In this document: positions 33,175 to 45,300 of the stretch, in pieces
Layout: the number at the start of each line of letters is the position of its first letter
Numbering within the stretch: position 1 is the first letter of the stretch
Assembly: GCA_910574455.1 (NCBI GenBank)
Contig: CAJSYZ010000005.1
Location: 4,464,001-4,528,000, forward strand
Reading direction: 5' to 3'
From: Trichaptum fuscoviolaceum
Lineage: Eukaryota; Basidiomycota; Agaricomycetes; Hymenochaetales; Trichaptaceae
DNA: 64,000 nt
Made by a program: the position numbers and the translations under genes
The notes under the pieces: model-generated
Databases searched by the model: none
Told to the model about the DNA's origin: nothing
Seen by the model: the letters and a program-made list of their open reading frames with translations, nothing else

Positions 33175-33929
33175 GGATCCTTACGGGATTCAACATAGAT
33201 TGCAATCTTGGGCTTCAGTAGTCAGGATTATGCTTGGGATTGCTGTAGACATGCCAAGGTCCTGGGAGATCTTGACAGTTCACCCATTTTGCAAATCCTG
33301 CTCTGCTTTCCAGTATAAAAGAAAACAAAATTACAAAACTTTATTTACATTAGTCTGAGTTGAACCCGTAGCCTCTTGGATAGATTACAAAGCAGGAAGG
33401 GTTCCGCCTGCCAACCTTTACCAGAGTTGGGGAGCTAAACCCATTGACCCACTTGCCCAAGTAATTTAAAAAGTCAGTTATCTTATATACCATATGATAA
33501 TTCTCGTAAATTTACTAAATAACATATTATACATTTCCAGCAATACTATTATTGATTAAAAGGAACCAAACAAGATAATCAACAATAAGAAATATATTTA
33601 AAAAGTATACAGAATAATGTTTCAGTACAGAAAGGTATAACATATCTATAGTATCTGAAAAAAAAGTTATGTATAACTTCTCTGAACCACAGACACCTTA
33701 ATGTGAACCACCGTATAGCTGCATATAGTTACGTAAGGCAGAAATGTACTACCGAGAGCTAAAAATGTGAAGAGTAGCAAGCTAAAACCTGCAAGTAAAG
33801 GTGTAAAGTTGCGTACAAAAGTTGCGTAACAAGTTACGTAAAGACAGAAAAGTTACGTATGTTCCACTAAAGTTGCGTAAAGCATGCAAAACCTCAAAGC
33901 TCGAATACTTGTCGATAAATGCTGTCATA
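33175..33929 (-). repeat. Right 755-bp terminal inverted repeat
   Basis: Reverse complement of 26676-27430. An apparent 148-codon plus-strand frame at 32912-33358 runs through its inner part, but the same sequence in the left arm does not preserve the frame beyond the arm, so it is not called. Confidence 0.95.
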
Positions 33930-35398
33930 GACTCTCGTTCATCGACACTGCTTGCTTTATCAGTTATATTCAACTTCAAGTAATAGATTAGACTCACTGT
34001 TTAGCCTTCGTACGGGTGGACCTACGATGGGCGTCAGGCTCTGCGCAACTAGTCTTAGACGGGGAGAACACCCGTTTGCGTTTCGAAGCTGAAGTCCCGG
34101 CATCTCTTATGTGATCCTGGCTGTTCGAAAGAGTTCTTGATGCAGTTGGATTCAAAACGAGTTCGACTTCATCGTCTCCTGTTCCATCGTTGTCAATCAG
34201 TCGTGACGAGGGTGTGTGGAGGATCGAAAAAGATCTAGCGTCGTCATCGTGAACGCTGACTGAAGAGTCTGGCTGGACAGCAGAGACGAAAACTGGTTGG
34301 TGTGAGGATTCGGTCACCTCAACATCACCTGCGCCCGGGCCAGCACCATTATCCAGCCCACCCATTGAGTCTGTAGACACTATGACACATGTTAGCTTCC
34401 TTTCACGCAAAGGGTAAGGTTTACGACTCACTCTTCATGTCTTCACGAGCCCATGTCCACAAATCTTTAGCTAACAAGTCACCTACGTTTCCTGGCTGGA
34501 ACGCAACCGTGTTTGAATAGCCAGCCTTGACCGAGTCAATTCTATCACTACGTCAGCATTGGAGAGATAAATTAAGAAGAAACTGCTTACATTGTCGAGT
34601 CACCGTCCTCGTACACCACGAACGTCAGAGCACGTGCGTTCCCTATCGATCTTGGGATTGCAGCCTGTATGCTGTTTGTGAGAGCCGTCTGGAAGAGAGT
34701 GCGATTTCTGTGAAAATGATGTTAATTGACTTCGCATGTTTCAAGAAGACAAACTTACTCTATTATCTTTTCTTTTGTCAAAGGCTCAGCACGCTGCGCT
34801 TCAGCTTCGCTAGTCATAAGCTCGGCCCTACGCTTGTAGTCGTCCTGCTGCTCTGCAGTGAGAGCCTTCCACAAAGCAGATTTCCACTTGCTATATAAAT
34901 GCAAGTTCTCCTGCGTCGTACGGCGTTCTTGTGCCACCTTCGCATTGATTTCCGCCTTGTTCTCGTCCTCGAACAGCTCGAGAGCGGTCACGGGACGGAT
35001 ATCATCTTCTGGGACCCAAAGCACTAACGACAACAAGTGCACTTCTTCCTTTTGTTGCTGCTTCTCTCGCGTCGTCTTAGCCTTTCGTTTACTGTTGTCA
35101 AGAGCTTGACGGTATCTCTAACGCAAAATCAGAGATACTCCATGTTGTATTGTGGTACTAAAAGACTTACCTTCTCAAGCAGAGTCCTATCGTCAGGGTG
35201 GAACTTGTGCTCATATTTCTCTCGAAAGTCTTTGAAGTGTTTGTTGAAAAACGTCGACCTGTCTTTGTTCCTTCTCGCCTCCGGTAACGCTAACCAATCA
35301 GGTCCGATGTCCGAAATGTCCTTCTTCATATCTTCGTCGAAGAACTCGCCTTTCGTCCGCCTAGCAATAGCGTGCGAGTCTGAGTTCGGAGGTGCCAT

Positions 35399-36359
35399 GT
35401 AAGAAAGAAAGAGGGAAGACGGTGCAAAGAGTGGTTCGTACCAGGGCAAACCCTTCAAAGAAGGAACTTATATGTGGTGCGAGACGGACCACTTTGAAGA
35501 GGACGCATCTTTGACTCAGGCAGCAACAAGTGTGGCTATTGTGCCAGGTAACTTGGACTGGACGGGCCACTTCGAGGAAATTGGCTCTTGGGTGTGGAAG
35601 CGTCAGTAGTTGCTATTACACATATGAGCTTAGACTAACTCACCAACCAAGCGTTCCTGAAGGCCTATGCAAAGTGCCACAAGAATTCCACGAACGATAC
35701 CTGCTTTGAAAGTATTTCGACCTGTGATTAGACCAATGTTACAGTAGTTAGAGAACAACTCACTTGTTTCAGACGAGTTAAGCTATGCTTTTGAGGTCGT
35801 CGAGAATCCAAGCGAAATGCGTACTTACCACTAGTCTCACTGAAATTGAAGGTCCTCTATTGACAAACATAAGCTCATCATGGTCTTTCAAAGTCATGAA
35901 AGCGATTTCGCAGAGCGTCTCTTAAAAAATACCGTCCAGCTCCTGCGAATGGACGACAACGGGCAGCGTCCCGCAATACATGGGACTCCGACCAACATGT
36001 TCAGACTCAGAGTACGGAACTGTCAACCACAATGCTACGGCGCAGGGACATGAAGTCAGCCGGTGATGCTTGTTCGTCACCAACTCCGTCGCCTGCAGTC
36101 GAACATATAAACGTCAATTCCAATACTCAGCCATATCCGCTGTCGCAGATACACGCTGACGGATTACGGTCCATTGATTCCCAAAGGGTGCTGATCCCAT
36201 ATTGCTAGCGATCGGCGCCGTTATGGTGAATGCGCGGTTTTCGCTGCTCTACATTAGATGACACAGTGCATTACAACATTTAGCATTAAGCTGGGAAGCG
36301 TTGGAGTAAATCACAGAGAAGTTACGAAGCAACTACAGTCGTACTCCGTGACCTCGCAG
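35399..36359. other. Intergenic region of the KDZ element
   Basis: No gene could be supported. Minus-strand splice-like signals (for example around 35640 and 35760, ACTCACTTGTTTC) suggest remnants of another spliced gene, but I could not chain exons. Confidence 0.3.
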
Positions 36360-37593
36360 TCAGTGCCCTGTTCTGCCACGCTTAACCTCTCTCCCGTCCT
36401 CCTTCTCAGTCTTTCTGCCTCGTTTGCGAACTCTCACTGGAGATGGGATCGTTTGGCTTGAAGATGGTACCTAACCAAAGGTAAGTATAAGGTTTGTTGC
36501 CAAAGTAATATTACACGTACTCGCAAATTGATACGTTCATCTTCACCTTCAGATAGCAATTCCTCGAGGTCTGGAAAGTACTCGTCGTCCAGAACATCTG
36601 GAATAGGCTGAGGCAATGTAAGGAATGATAGTTACTGTGCAAACCCACAAACTTACATTTTCCCGCATGCATTTCACCTGTCTTTGCCATTTCCTGTACG
36701 CTGCCTTGGCCTTGCGCAAACGCTCCTTCGCATCATTGAGCTCCGCCTCTCGCATGGAAATACGACACGCAACGAGCGTCTCCTGCGACTCCAGCGTAGC
36801 CAATTCCATTTCGCATTTTTTCAACTGTCGTGAAAGGCGAGCGACGCTAATACGCAGTTCGTCGTACCACTCGTCCATGTCCTGAAAGGAGTATCAGAGA
36901 CAAACTTCGCTAGTAAGTCAACAACAGTGCGTACCTCGTCCTCGGTGTTAGACGTCTGCAGTTCAGCCCACGCTTCCCTTTCGCGACGTTTAAGGTCCTT
37001 CTTCTTCTGTAGTAGAGCTTCAACATCCAAAGCCAGTTCCGCTCCCTCCTCTGTGCTCTCGTTCAAATAGCGTTGTGAGTCCTTCAAGTGCGTTTCTGCA
37101 CGCTGACATTCTTGAATTAAGCCAGCCCCCCTACTTTCGTAGCTACGGAGAATGCTGGACTCCGGGACAGTTGGGACTTCTTGCACTTCGGACTCCGCAG
37201 TGGATGGCATGCTGTCGAGGTACTCAGAGTAACCTGCGTCACGTATCTTCTTCACCAACGCTTCCTGTTGTGTGGCTGTGAGCTGAAACTTACTGGGACT
37301 TTGTCGAGTACGTGAGCAAGTCGGACCTCCTTTCCGGCTCATGCACTAAATTAATATTTCTTGTTAACGAACATACGCTCTAGACTATTCAGAGAACTTA
37401 CTATTAGTGTTGCGTGCCCGGTTCTTTCGGGCTCGCCTTCTCCATAGGAGGCTTGAAGCCTATGCTTGTTCTTAGCGGAACACGTCTTGTCCTTGAGATC
37501 AAGATAGGCCTTCAGTCTGGCGTCATTGTAGACGGCTTTGTCTACGATCTTCTTCACCATCTTGTGATATCGATGAGGTGTTTTCTTAGCCAT
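36360..37593 (-). CDS. KDZ cargo gene: coiled-coil protein with basic C-terminus
   Basis: Five exons: 37593-37402, 37345-36935, 36881-36657, 36607-36521, 36470-36360. All four introns are about 50 nt with GT-AG ends. Each exon is a whole number of codons, for 342 codons (341 aa), and no stops were met. The N-terminus is basic (MAKKTPHRYHKMVKKIVDKA). Residues about 100-275 form heptad-rich helices (LKDSQRYLNESTEEGAEL, LKKCEMELATLESQE, ELNDAKERLRKAKAAYRK). An acidic patch (DVLDDEYFPDLEELLSEGED) and a basic tail (RVRKRGRKTEKE) follow. It appears intact. It may be a structural or DNA-associated helper of the transposon; no known family assigned. Confidence 0.72.
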
Positions 37594-37897
37594 GTGGAGG
37601 GTGCAAGATGGTAGACGCGTGAATATTGGGGGAAGGAAAGGTCGTTCTGTGGCCTCGCATTGTCAGTCTTAAGTATTGACGGCGTATCGCAAGGCCTTCG
37701 TCCACATTGGCCACTTTGGCCTCGTCTGCTTCATCCAACGCCAACGCCATACGCCTATGAGATGTAGCATTGTCAACAAAGATGACAGTGAAGTCTAAGC
37801 GTCACACTCACTTGGGTCTCCCAATGACATTACGGGCATAGACATGCTCGATGTTCGGCACGCCGTACTTATTGCTTTGGTCCACTTTCAAATGCAT
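37586..37897 (-). CDS. Possible small KDZ cargo gene
   Basis: Exon 1 37897-37812 (MHLKVDQSNKYGVPNIEHVY...) and exon 2 37754-37586 join across a 57-nt GT-AG intron and keep the frame (GRPK then RMALALDEADEAK). The result is about 84 aa. It overlaps the start codon of the next gene by 8 bp in another frame, which makes the C-terminus doubtful; it could be the 3' part of a larger, decayed gene. Confidence 0.35.
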
Positions 37898-38102
37898 TAC
37901 GATGCACGATTAGATTCTTGATGCACACTGTCAGCCTGTCATAGTTGACAGATTGTGACATAGAGACAGAGAGAAAGAATTCAAATTGCCACTGAAGACT
38001 CGCGTCTGAGATAAAATAACTAATACAATAAGTCGACTTCAACAGACACAGATGAAGCAAAAATTGTAAGGGAAAATGGAGCATTACAGCGAGGACATAT
38101 GT

Positions 38103-38624
38103 TTAGCGAATAATTGTGTAAAACGTTCCATCATCCTCTGCGAAATGCACTTCCTTCTTCGACCAACTAAGTCGTCTCCGCTTTCCAAGAAACACAATGT
38201 CTGGCCAAGTCGAAACCACTTTCGTGTCACAATTGAAGTCAGGCCACAAGTACCGGATATCTTCTAATGCATCGCCATCGGATTGAGATGTCCGGAGGAT
38301 ATCTGCCGCTGCTAATTGTCGAAAGTATATGTCGCCTGCCCAAATTTGCATCCGATGCGACGCACAATGCCTTGATTTCGTGTTTCGACGATACGGGCAG
38401 CACTGGAAAATAAAGATGATTTAGTACTTTGATAGACATTATACACGTACAGTACTTACAATGACTTCGACAGTTGCGACCTTATGAGGGTTCCTATCTC
38501 CATAATGTATATAGAGGTCGTGCCTTCTACCCTCGGTGCACGGAGGGACCGTCATCTTTCCAGCGTACTCAGTAGCGACGTCTATGAGCTCCGTCAAGAA
38601 ATCAGAGACAAAAAAATGAGGCAT
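38103..38624 (-). CDS. KDZ cargo gene, about 154 aa, unknown
   Basis: Exon 1 38624-38460 (55 codons, MPHFFVSDFLTELIDVATEY) and exon 2 38402-38103 (100 codons with stop) join across a 57-nt intron with GTAAGT and TTTTCCAG. The protein is mixed alpha/beta in appearance, with no signal peptide or membrane helix. It has the stretches CTEGRRHDLYIHYGDRN and WAGDIYFRQLAAADIL. Not recognised. Same strand and spacing as the neighbouring cargo genes. Confidence 0.55.
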
Positions 38625-39653
38625 GGTAAGTTGTGTTATCTACGCAGCACAGAATGTCACTAACCATTTATACGAAGATACATGACCTTCATGACCACCA
38701 CCCAATTCCCGGAGGGAGTCCATTCCATTGGGTCCCGAGGACAATAAACGGTCGGTTGGGGCTAAGCATTGGAGCTTAGGCCATCTTCATTCGTAGACAA
38801 GAGCGACAGCGCAAAACTGATCGCATGTTGCCCATGCCATTGCTACATGGCTTGCCGGCTCAAAACCGACAAGTCATAGCATAGTAACCGTGGTACACAA
38901 CCACGAAACCATTATGGAAGAATAGGGAGGAGGAAGAGGAAGAGGAAGAGGAGGACGAGCGCCAAGGACGAGATAGAGGAAGAGGCGTAACGACAGCTAA
39001 TTAGGCCGACGGCCCGATGCCAGTGGGCGTAAACTGTATTGTAAACTGTATAGTAGTATTAGTCATTCGAACCTAAAGCTGTCGCCATTGGGCGTATAAC
39101 TGAATTTGTCTGCCCTCATGCTATTATACCATTTATAGTAACAAAATCAACTCTAATGTCGTCATTGGGCGAGCTAATGATTTTCATCCCCAGAGTTCTT
39201 CTGCTTTCGTTTCTCTATCTGTTTCACTCACCCTCGTCCTCGGGCCCACCGCGCGCTCTGCCAACGCAGACCCCTTCGACGATTTCGAAATAGTCCAAGC
39301 CCTTTACTGTCGGTTTTGAGCCGGCGGTAAGGCTAGGTGTCATTGCGATTTTGTGTCGCAGTGAAGCCTACGATTGTGCAGACGTTTTTGTGACGTTGCG
39401 CGCACTCATAGGATACCAGGAGATTTGTCGAAGGAGCAACACTCCGGTGACGGAAAGAATAAGGTATTATCACTGTAATGAACCTGTCGGGATGAAGCTG
39501 ACGTTGCTTCACGACTATAATGACAAGAATTTATCGCGCTCGGCGCAGTTGCGATACTTTCTGCGAACAATAAGCAGCTTACATTCTGGGACACAGTGCG
39601 TTGCTGTACCTTGATGTTACTACTATGATCTTATTCTCACTTTGGGCCAACAG
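38625..39653. other. Divergent intergenic region between minus- and plus-strand cargo genes
   Basis: It holds a GGAAGA purine run (38925-38995) and three spaced copies of a GCCATTGGGCG-like word (about 39020, 39081 and 39158). An 87-codon plus frame at 39351-39614 has no support. It probably contains divergent promoters. Confidence 0.45.
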
Positions 39654-41893
39654 ATGTCGGACATCTCGTCGTCGTCAAATTCAAACTTACGAGGTGGGAG
39701 AGGTCGTCAAGTGTCATTTGCTGTAACGCATTCTCAAGGTATTGTGATTGTTTTGTCCACGACCAAATGTCCTTTCTAACACTCTTTCACAGACAGTTCG
39801 ACCACTATTGGGTCTTTTGATGCCCTCGCTCTTGTCTCGTTAGATCGTGACTTGGTTGCCACAACACCGAATATGACTTATGTCCCTGAATATCCCTTCA
39901 TCGATTCCAACGGTCTTTACATTAGAGAGGATGGGACATGGGGTCCTCACGAGTATACAAGATGGCCTCAGATGTATTCCTCTTTAAATATCCACCATTT
40001 TTGCATCCCCATTATGCCACGCATTCTACATTCATTAACATCTACCATCGATTTTACAACCGAATCAATTTTATGGCACGAATTTGTGGAAAATGATTGG
40101 ATGGAAATTGAAAGTGGTGCAAAGGAAGTTGACATCCTCGTCTGCGGTCTAATGAAGGAAGAAAAGCGTCTCGAATTGGCTCAGGCCTTTTATTTGTATC
40201 GACAGCGTGCACGCGAGCGTTGTGCTTCATCTGAATTCAAGGAGGGATCTGACTTGAGATTGGTCGAGACGCTATCGACGCTAGGCGAGCAAGCCATTGA
40301 ACGGCTATCTAATACACCTGGGCCTTATTACGCTTGTCTGGTGACAGCCCGGGAACTTCAGCGCCTGACCCTCGAATTTGTGGGCTACATCAATCTCGTA
40401 GATGTCGTTAGACCACGTATGAGGAATCCGACGTATCGCGCCGACCAGTCATTGCCTTACAGAGGGGTTTTTTCACCAGCTGCCGATGTCGTTCAGGAAC
40501 TATTTCGTATTGGTATTCCTACGTGGTACATTCGCGACGCAATGGTGATAGGACCCACCACGAAAATATTCTCCGTCGGGCACTCTCTACCCTTTTCTGC
40601 ATTCGTGTGCACTCTCCGACCGACCTATATGGACAGGACCGTCTTCATTGGTGACTTCCATCCGATAAGCACTAATCTTCGGTCCCCTACTGGTGAACTG
40701 GCCCCTGACTCCGCAATAACGGACCTCGTTAGTGTTATGCGAACCTACTCCCGAGGCTCGAACCACCCACAGCAGCGCTTGCCTTCCACAGATTGCTCTG
40801 GGCCCAGCTCCTCAAGTATTAGGTCCGTCCAGCCCTCGGTTTCTCGATTCGAGGTTGTGAAACCGTCCAAGCACAAGCGTCAAGGCAGCGATAGCGTGCA
40901 AGCGTCAAACGCACCCAAGCGACGCATGGAGGAGAAAGGGAAGCAGGAAGCGCCTCCCGGATCTCTGGTGTTCACTATTCCGGACGGATTGGTACCAGGG
41001 ACTCGCGATCTGCCGTCCGTCGCAAAACACTGGTTAGCTGCCGTGCAGTCGATTGGGCTGCACAAAAAAAAGCGCCCAGATGACGCTGCTTCGTACTTCC
41101 ATCCTCCTCCCTTTCTCTTTGACCCTCATGACACCGAGCGATTGGCTCGGTACTACCTTAATTACGTTCGAATCGAACGTTTTTTGCGACAACGTATGAA
41201 GGAGGGTAGCCTTTTTGGTCATCAAGCCTACAAAATTCGGCAGTGGAGAGACGTATTGTACGGGGACTATATTCGAAGCAAAGAAATCGACCCCGCCTCC
41301 ACATCATCACTGGTGATCCAGGTAAACGATACTATAAAACCTGGATCGCGCTCGATCTCCTCCGACCACGGTAGTACGCGGATGCACGATCGAAAAAAAC
41401 GCGGGCGCGCAGCAGAAGTTCGCGTCACGTTTGCTGTGCAAGGAAAGTTTGAGCCGTACTCCCCTGACATGGTCGCGACGTGGTGGAGGACTGGGAAGAA
41501 AGTCACTCTCAACGACGTAAAGGGTGATCATCGTCTTCGTCAGGACATTTTATGGGACCTTCATATGCGACTGGTTTCATCCATGACCTGTGGACTATCG
41601 ACATGGCGCTCGTTCCTCGATCTGGAATGTCTCCGGCGCAGATCATGGAACGGAGCTTATTGCTAGCTTCAGTGTATGGAGGGACGTTTACGACGGAAGA
41701 TGGGCGGAAAGGCTACACGTTATCCCCGTCTAAGATGTCGAACTTTTGGTCTAATATCCCAGACATTGAAGCATTGGGCCAATTTTCAAAAACGGTTCAG
41801 AGTTGGCCCGATTGCCCAGAGGTAATTCGAGGTGTTGATGTCGCAAAATGCAATTCCGGATTGCAAGATGTAATTTATGGACGTAATCACTAA
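39654..41893 (+). pseudogene. KDZ cargo gene, about 700 codons, with a 1-nt frameshift near its 3' end
   Basis: Exon 1 39654-39738 (MSDISSSSNSNLRGGRG) and a GT-AG intron lead into a long exon at 39793. It contains LYIREDGTWGPHEYTRWP near the start, a Ser-rich, basic linker (KPSKHKRQGSDS, APKRRMEEKGK) and ATWWRTGKKVTLNDV with RQDILWDLH towards the end. That frame stops at 41666. A frame starting near 41552 continues with the expected-looking sequence (TGFIHDLWTIDMALVPRSG) to 41893. I recall uncharacterised agaricomycete proteins with WWR, GK and ILWDL followed by such a segment. One missing base near 41566 would explain the break; a spliceable intron was not found. Function unknown. Confidence 0.65.
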
Positions 41894-42324
41894 GTTTTTT
41901 GTGGACACATGTATTAAAGTACACGATAGACTACCTACTATTCCATGTTTTATAGAGGACTAATGGACTGTAAATTGATGTATCAATAGCATGTATTTTG
42001 GAATCCATTTTTTTGACCATCGCATTGACATGAGTGAGGCCGACGTCTGAGTATGATGATTTGCCATGGCCAGTGAGCCACCACAGGCTGACACAACTAA
42101 GGTATGTGGTCCATTGAATTTCATATCGTCGGGCCACTGACAGGGATAATAGAATGTGATGAAGACAAGCACAAAGGCGAATTTCAAATTTATGTGGTCG
42201 GGGTACAATACGCTTTCGATCGTAAGACCTATGGTTCGTTGTCCTCCATGCAACCCCATTCCTATCCCTCCCCTATCCATCGCATTCTGTTCCGCCTTCG
42301 CAGTACATTGACTTTTCCTTCCTA
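41894..42324. other. Promoter region of the KDZ transposase gene
   Basis: No reading frame is supported. The CT-rich run at 42250-42325 directly before the ATG is typical of fungal core promoters. Confidence 0.4.
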
Positions 42325-45300
42325 ATGAGCGCAAGATCCAAGCCTGGTCGTAAGCCTAAGCGTAAGGCGCAGACCTTATCGCTTCATGAACCTCCCCAGC
42401 GCATTGTCCCGCCTATCCCGATGGTGAAGCACACCGTGATTCAAGCGTCGCAGGATAGGTCTCAACCCCCAACCGTAACCGATCGACTGGTTCCTATCGA
42501 CGAGTACGAAAGACATCGAGTGTCTAAACGTGTGAGGGTAGAAGATGAGGATGAGGGAGAAAATGAGCAACGCAGGCAGAAAAAGGGCGCGGTAAACGAT
42601 CAGGTTCGTCTTAATGTTTATTAACAGACTCAGAAACTAATGAGATACTTCAGTCACAGAAGGTCTTCATGGAACCTTTCATGGCAATATTGAAAGACAT
42701 CCAGGACGCTATCATTGAAAGCCAGCATGTTCCAGGGGTTAACACCATATGTGACTGTGGCTCTGGTTTACCGCGACTGTTCCGGTGTACTGAATGCGCG
42801 GATTTTGGTGTCTCTTGTAAGGAATGTGTGCTAGCTTCGCACTCGAAGAATCCTTTTCACGTCATTGAACGACACACGGGAAACTTTTTCGAGCGATGTG
42901 GCCTCGCAAGTATTGGCATGCGTACGCATCTCCTGCACAATGGCGGACAATGTCCGTATAGCAAGGAGGAGTACTCAGGCGTCGAAATAAATGTTATTCA
43001 CACGACTGGTATGCAGAAGGCTCAAGTATGCTTTTGCTTCTGTCCTGGGCACCCTCCGAAAGCGATGCAACTTATCAAGTCATTGCTTTTCCCAGCGACC
43101 ACAGAAGAACCGCGATCTGCATTTACGTTCGCGATTCTTAAGGACTTCCATCTGCACACACGAACCTCGAAGAAGGCTTCTTACGACTATCTTCGAGCGA
43201 TTCGACGCAAATCAGACATGACTCTTGTTCAGGATATATCAGTAAGTGTTCTGAATATTTGTGCCTTTTTTCGTCTCTAAATACTGCGTCTTAGACTCCC
43301 CATCAGCAGTTTCGCAGGGTCTCGCGTCTTTGGCGATGGCTAGCCGTTCATAGATGGAGTGGCCAGGCGCTCGGAATCGATTCAGTTGGTGCAGACATGC
43401 GGCCGAATGGTTCTGTGGCGGTCGTCTGTATGGCCTGTCCTGTACCCGGCATGAACATGAAAGAAGGCTGGGAAAGTAGTAAGCGAAGGTTAGTCGTATG
43501 ATATTGAAAAGGAATAGGGTCTGAATTCCATCGCATTAGTTACATTCATACGAAATTTAACAACATGGACGCGAACTTCAGCCTCCTCAACCTTTGGAAA
43601 AATTGCGATCCTGACGACATCTCTCTATGGACAGGTCGCGGATACTTTGTAGACGAAGGCCCGTTTCTGAAGTATCTAGAAGAGCACGCAAATGACGAGG
43701 AGGAGGTCCGTTTTTTTTGTTCATGAAACATATTCGTCACTAAGGCCTTGAACAGAAAAGCACATGTTCGCCTTTCCGTGCAATGCAACCACACAAGTCT
43801 CTGAAATACGAGAAGCAGAGAAGTAGTGGGACGTTGATGGGAATGTGCAGACACGGCTTCGTAGAGCCAGGAGGAGCTGTGGACACTCAAGTCGGTGAAC
43901 GGTGTGTACATTTGTCTGTAGTCGTGCAACTCGTCATTAACTTGAGCGAAGGTTCATACTAGGAGATTACGTCCTTCAAAACATAATACGTTCCTTTCAC
44001 GAACGCTTGCAGAAATACGTGGACTCCAGGTCCAGTTCGAGTGCAACGGAAGTTGAACCTTCTAACGACGAAACCACTGAAGAGCCTGACGACAAAAGTC
44101 CGATCAGGCATGTCGTAGCATATGACATCGGTTGCCAGTACTGCCGACACTTCTGCGACAGAATGTACGCATCCTTTCCTGGGCTGCGCAAGTTTGCCAA
44201 GCGCATCGAATTTCTTGTAGGGAAAATGCACCTTCAAGGTCACAAGTACGACTGTCAATATCGATACTCGTTCAATTACACGGAAGGCTCTGGACGGACC
44301 GATGGGGAAGAAATCGAACAATTTTGGTCCGAACTCATTCAAGCAGCCGGTAGCACAAAGCAGATGAATCCAGGGCACAGACACGATACCTTGGATGATT
44401 TCATCGGTGATTGGAACTGGACGAAACTCTGTAAACTCAGTAAGATATAATCTTATACATATCAATGATGAAGCGCTCACTTAAATGTTTGCAGCAGAAA
44501 GTCTTCAAATCAAACTCAAGAAGGCACGCGACTCCCTGACAAAGAAGACGACCGAATTTGCGCGCACCGACAAAAACGCCCGTGCACAATTCGGAGAAGA
44601 CTTAGTGAATGAATGGGCAGGAATGTCAACTTTGCCGTTTCAAAAAGACGATGGCCAGTGGGACAGTGTTTACAGGCCGAAAAAGGAGCTCGGTACGTTC
44701 TGTCATTGAAGTAGTGTCTCATTTGCTTATTCCTTGAAACCAGTACCAGGGAGGGCGACAGTCCTTAAGAGCTTGTTAGCTCTAGACGATCCGAAGGCAC
44801 GAAGGCAAGGGCTGTCGAGAATAGAGAATGTTATCGATGCAGGCATTGCCTTCGAAGCAAGACAGTATGTTACTTTCACAAAGTTAAAGACTTAGAGCTA
44901 ATTCACTGTCAGACGTAAGATCAAGATCAAAATTAAGGAAAACCCAGATAGCACGGAAATCGAGCGTCTTCGTGGAAGTCTTTGGAAGGATATGCGCAAA
45001 TGGCGAGCGGCTCAATGTTTGGCCATGCCATCTATCGCCAATATAATTAATGACCCGGACATGGACCTCCAGTCCATTGAAGACGAACCACTGTTCATGC
45101 CGTCCTCTTTCAATAACGCGCAACGAGAAGAATTTGACCTTCATACGTTTGTTGACATCGAACTCCAGCTGCGAAAAGGAGATGCGGCCGATTCCATATT
45201 TAGGCTTCAAAAGGCACTTCGAAGGATCGCAGAGCTCGAGACGGATAGGCGCAGACACACGGGCTCAGTTTCAAAACATACTCGAGCGCGAAGCGAATTG

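Larger units (their letters stand above)
26676..33929. mobile_element. 7254-bp element with 755-bp terminal inverted repeats, unclassified
   Basis: It starts TATGACAGCATTTATCGACA and ends with the reverse complement. The target duplication GACTCT (26670-26675 and 33930-33935) is 6 bp and perfect. The arms (26676-27430 and 33175-33929) are equal in length and nearly identical; I noticed one substitution. Removing four later insertions with their duplications leaves about 4.07 kb with no transposase-like frame, so it is non-autonomous or decayed. Long arms with a 6-bp duplication recall Maverick/Polinton or Dada-type elements, but the ends are not diagnostic. Parts of the core look LTR-derived (CCCG-rich words). 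Confidence 0.93.
26372..35398 (-). pseudogene. KDZ cargo gene with HMG-like/Lys-rich N-terminus, last exon split by a 7.25-kb element
   Basis: Six exons: 35398-35171, 35117-34759, 34707-34591, 34547-34432, 34379-33998, and a last exon whose 5' part is 33947-33930. The rest of that exon lies beyond the inserted element at 26669-26372. All junctions are GT-AG. Counting one copy of the 6-bp target duplication, the exons add to 1518 nt, exactly 506 codons, with the frame continuous across the insertion. The N-terminal 200 residues are charged and HMG-box-like only in flavour (FFNKHFKDFREKYEHKF, KWKSALWKALTAEQQDDYK). The C-terminus has a long Asp/Glu run followed by basic SKRRKTTRS and a Gly/Arg/Lys tail (RGRKRGGK). 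A nuclear, nucleic-acid-binding role is possible; I do not recognise the family securely. Confidence 0.8.

Noticed and set aside
33086..33284. A further solo LTR in the right arm (TGTTATGACAC...GATCTTGACA)
   Set aside because: The ends resemble LTR ends, but the flanking 5-mers (GGTGT and GTTCA) do not match, and the segment straddles the inner arm boundary.
32912..33358. 148-codon plus-strand ORF
   Set aside because: It runs into the right inverted arm; the same arm sequence on the left does not keep a matching frame, and part of it is degenerate CCCGCTTTGCAAATCC repeat.
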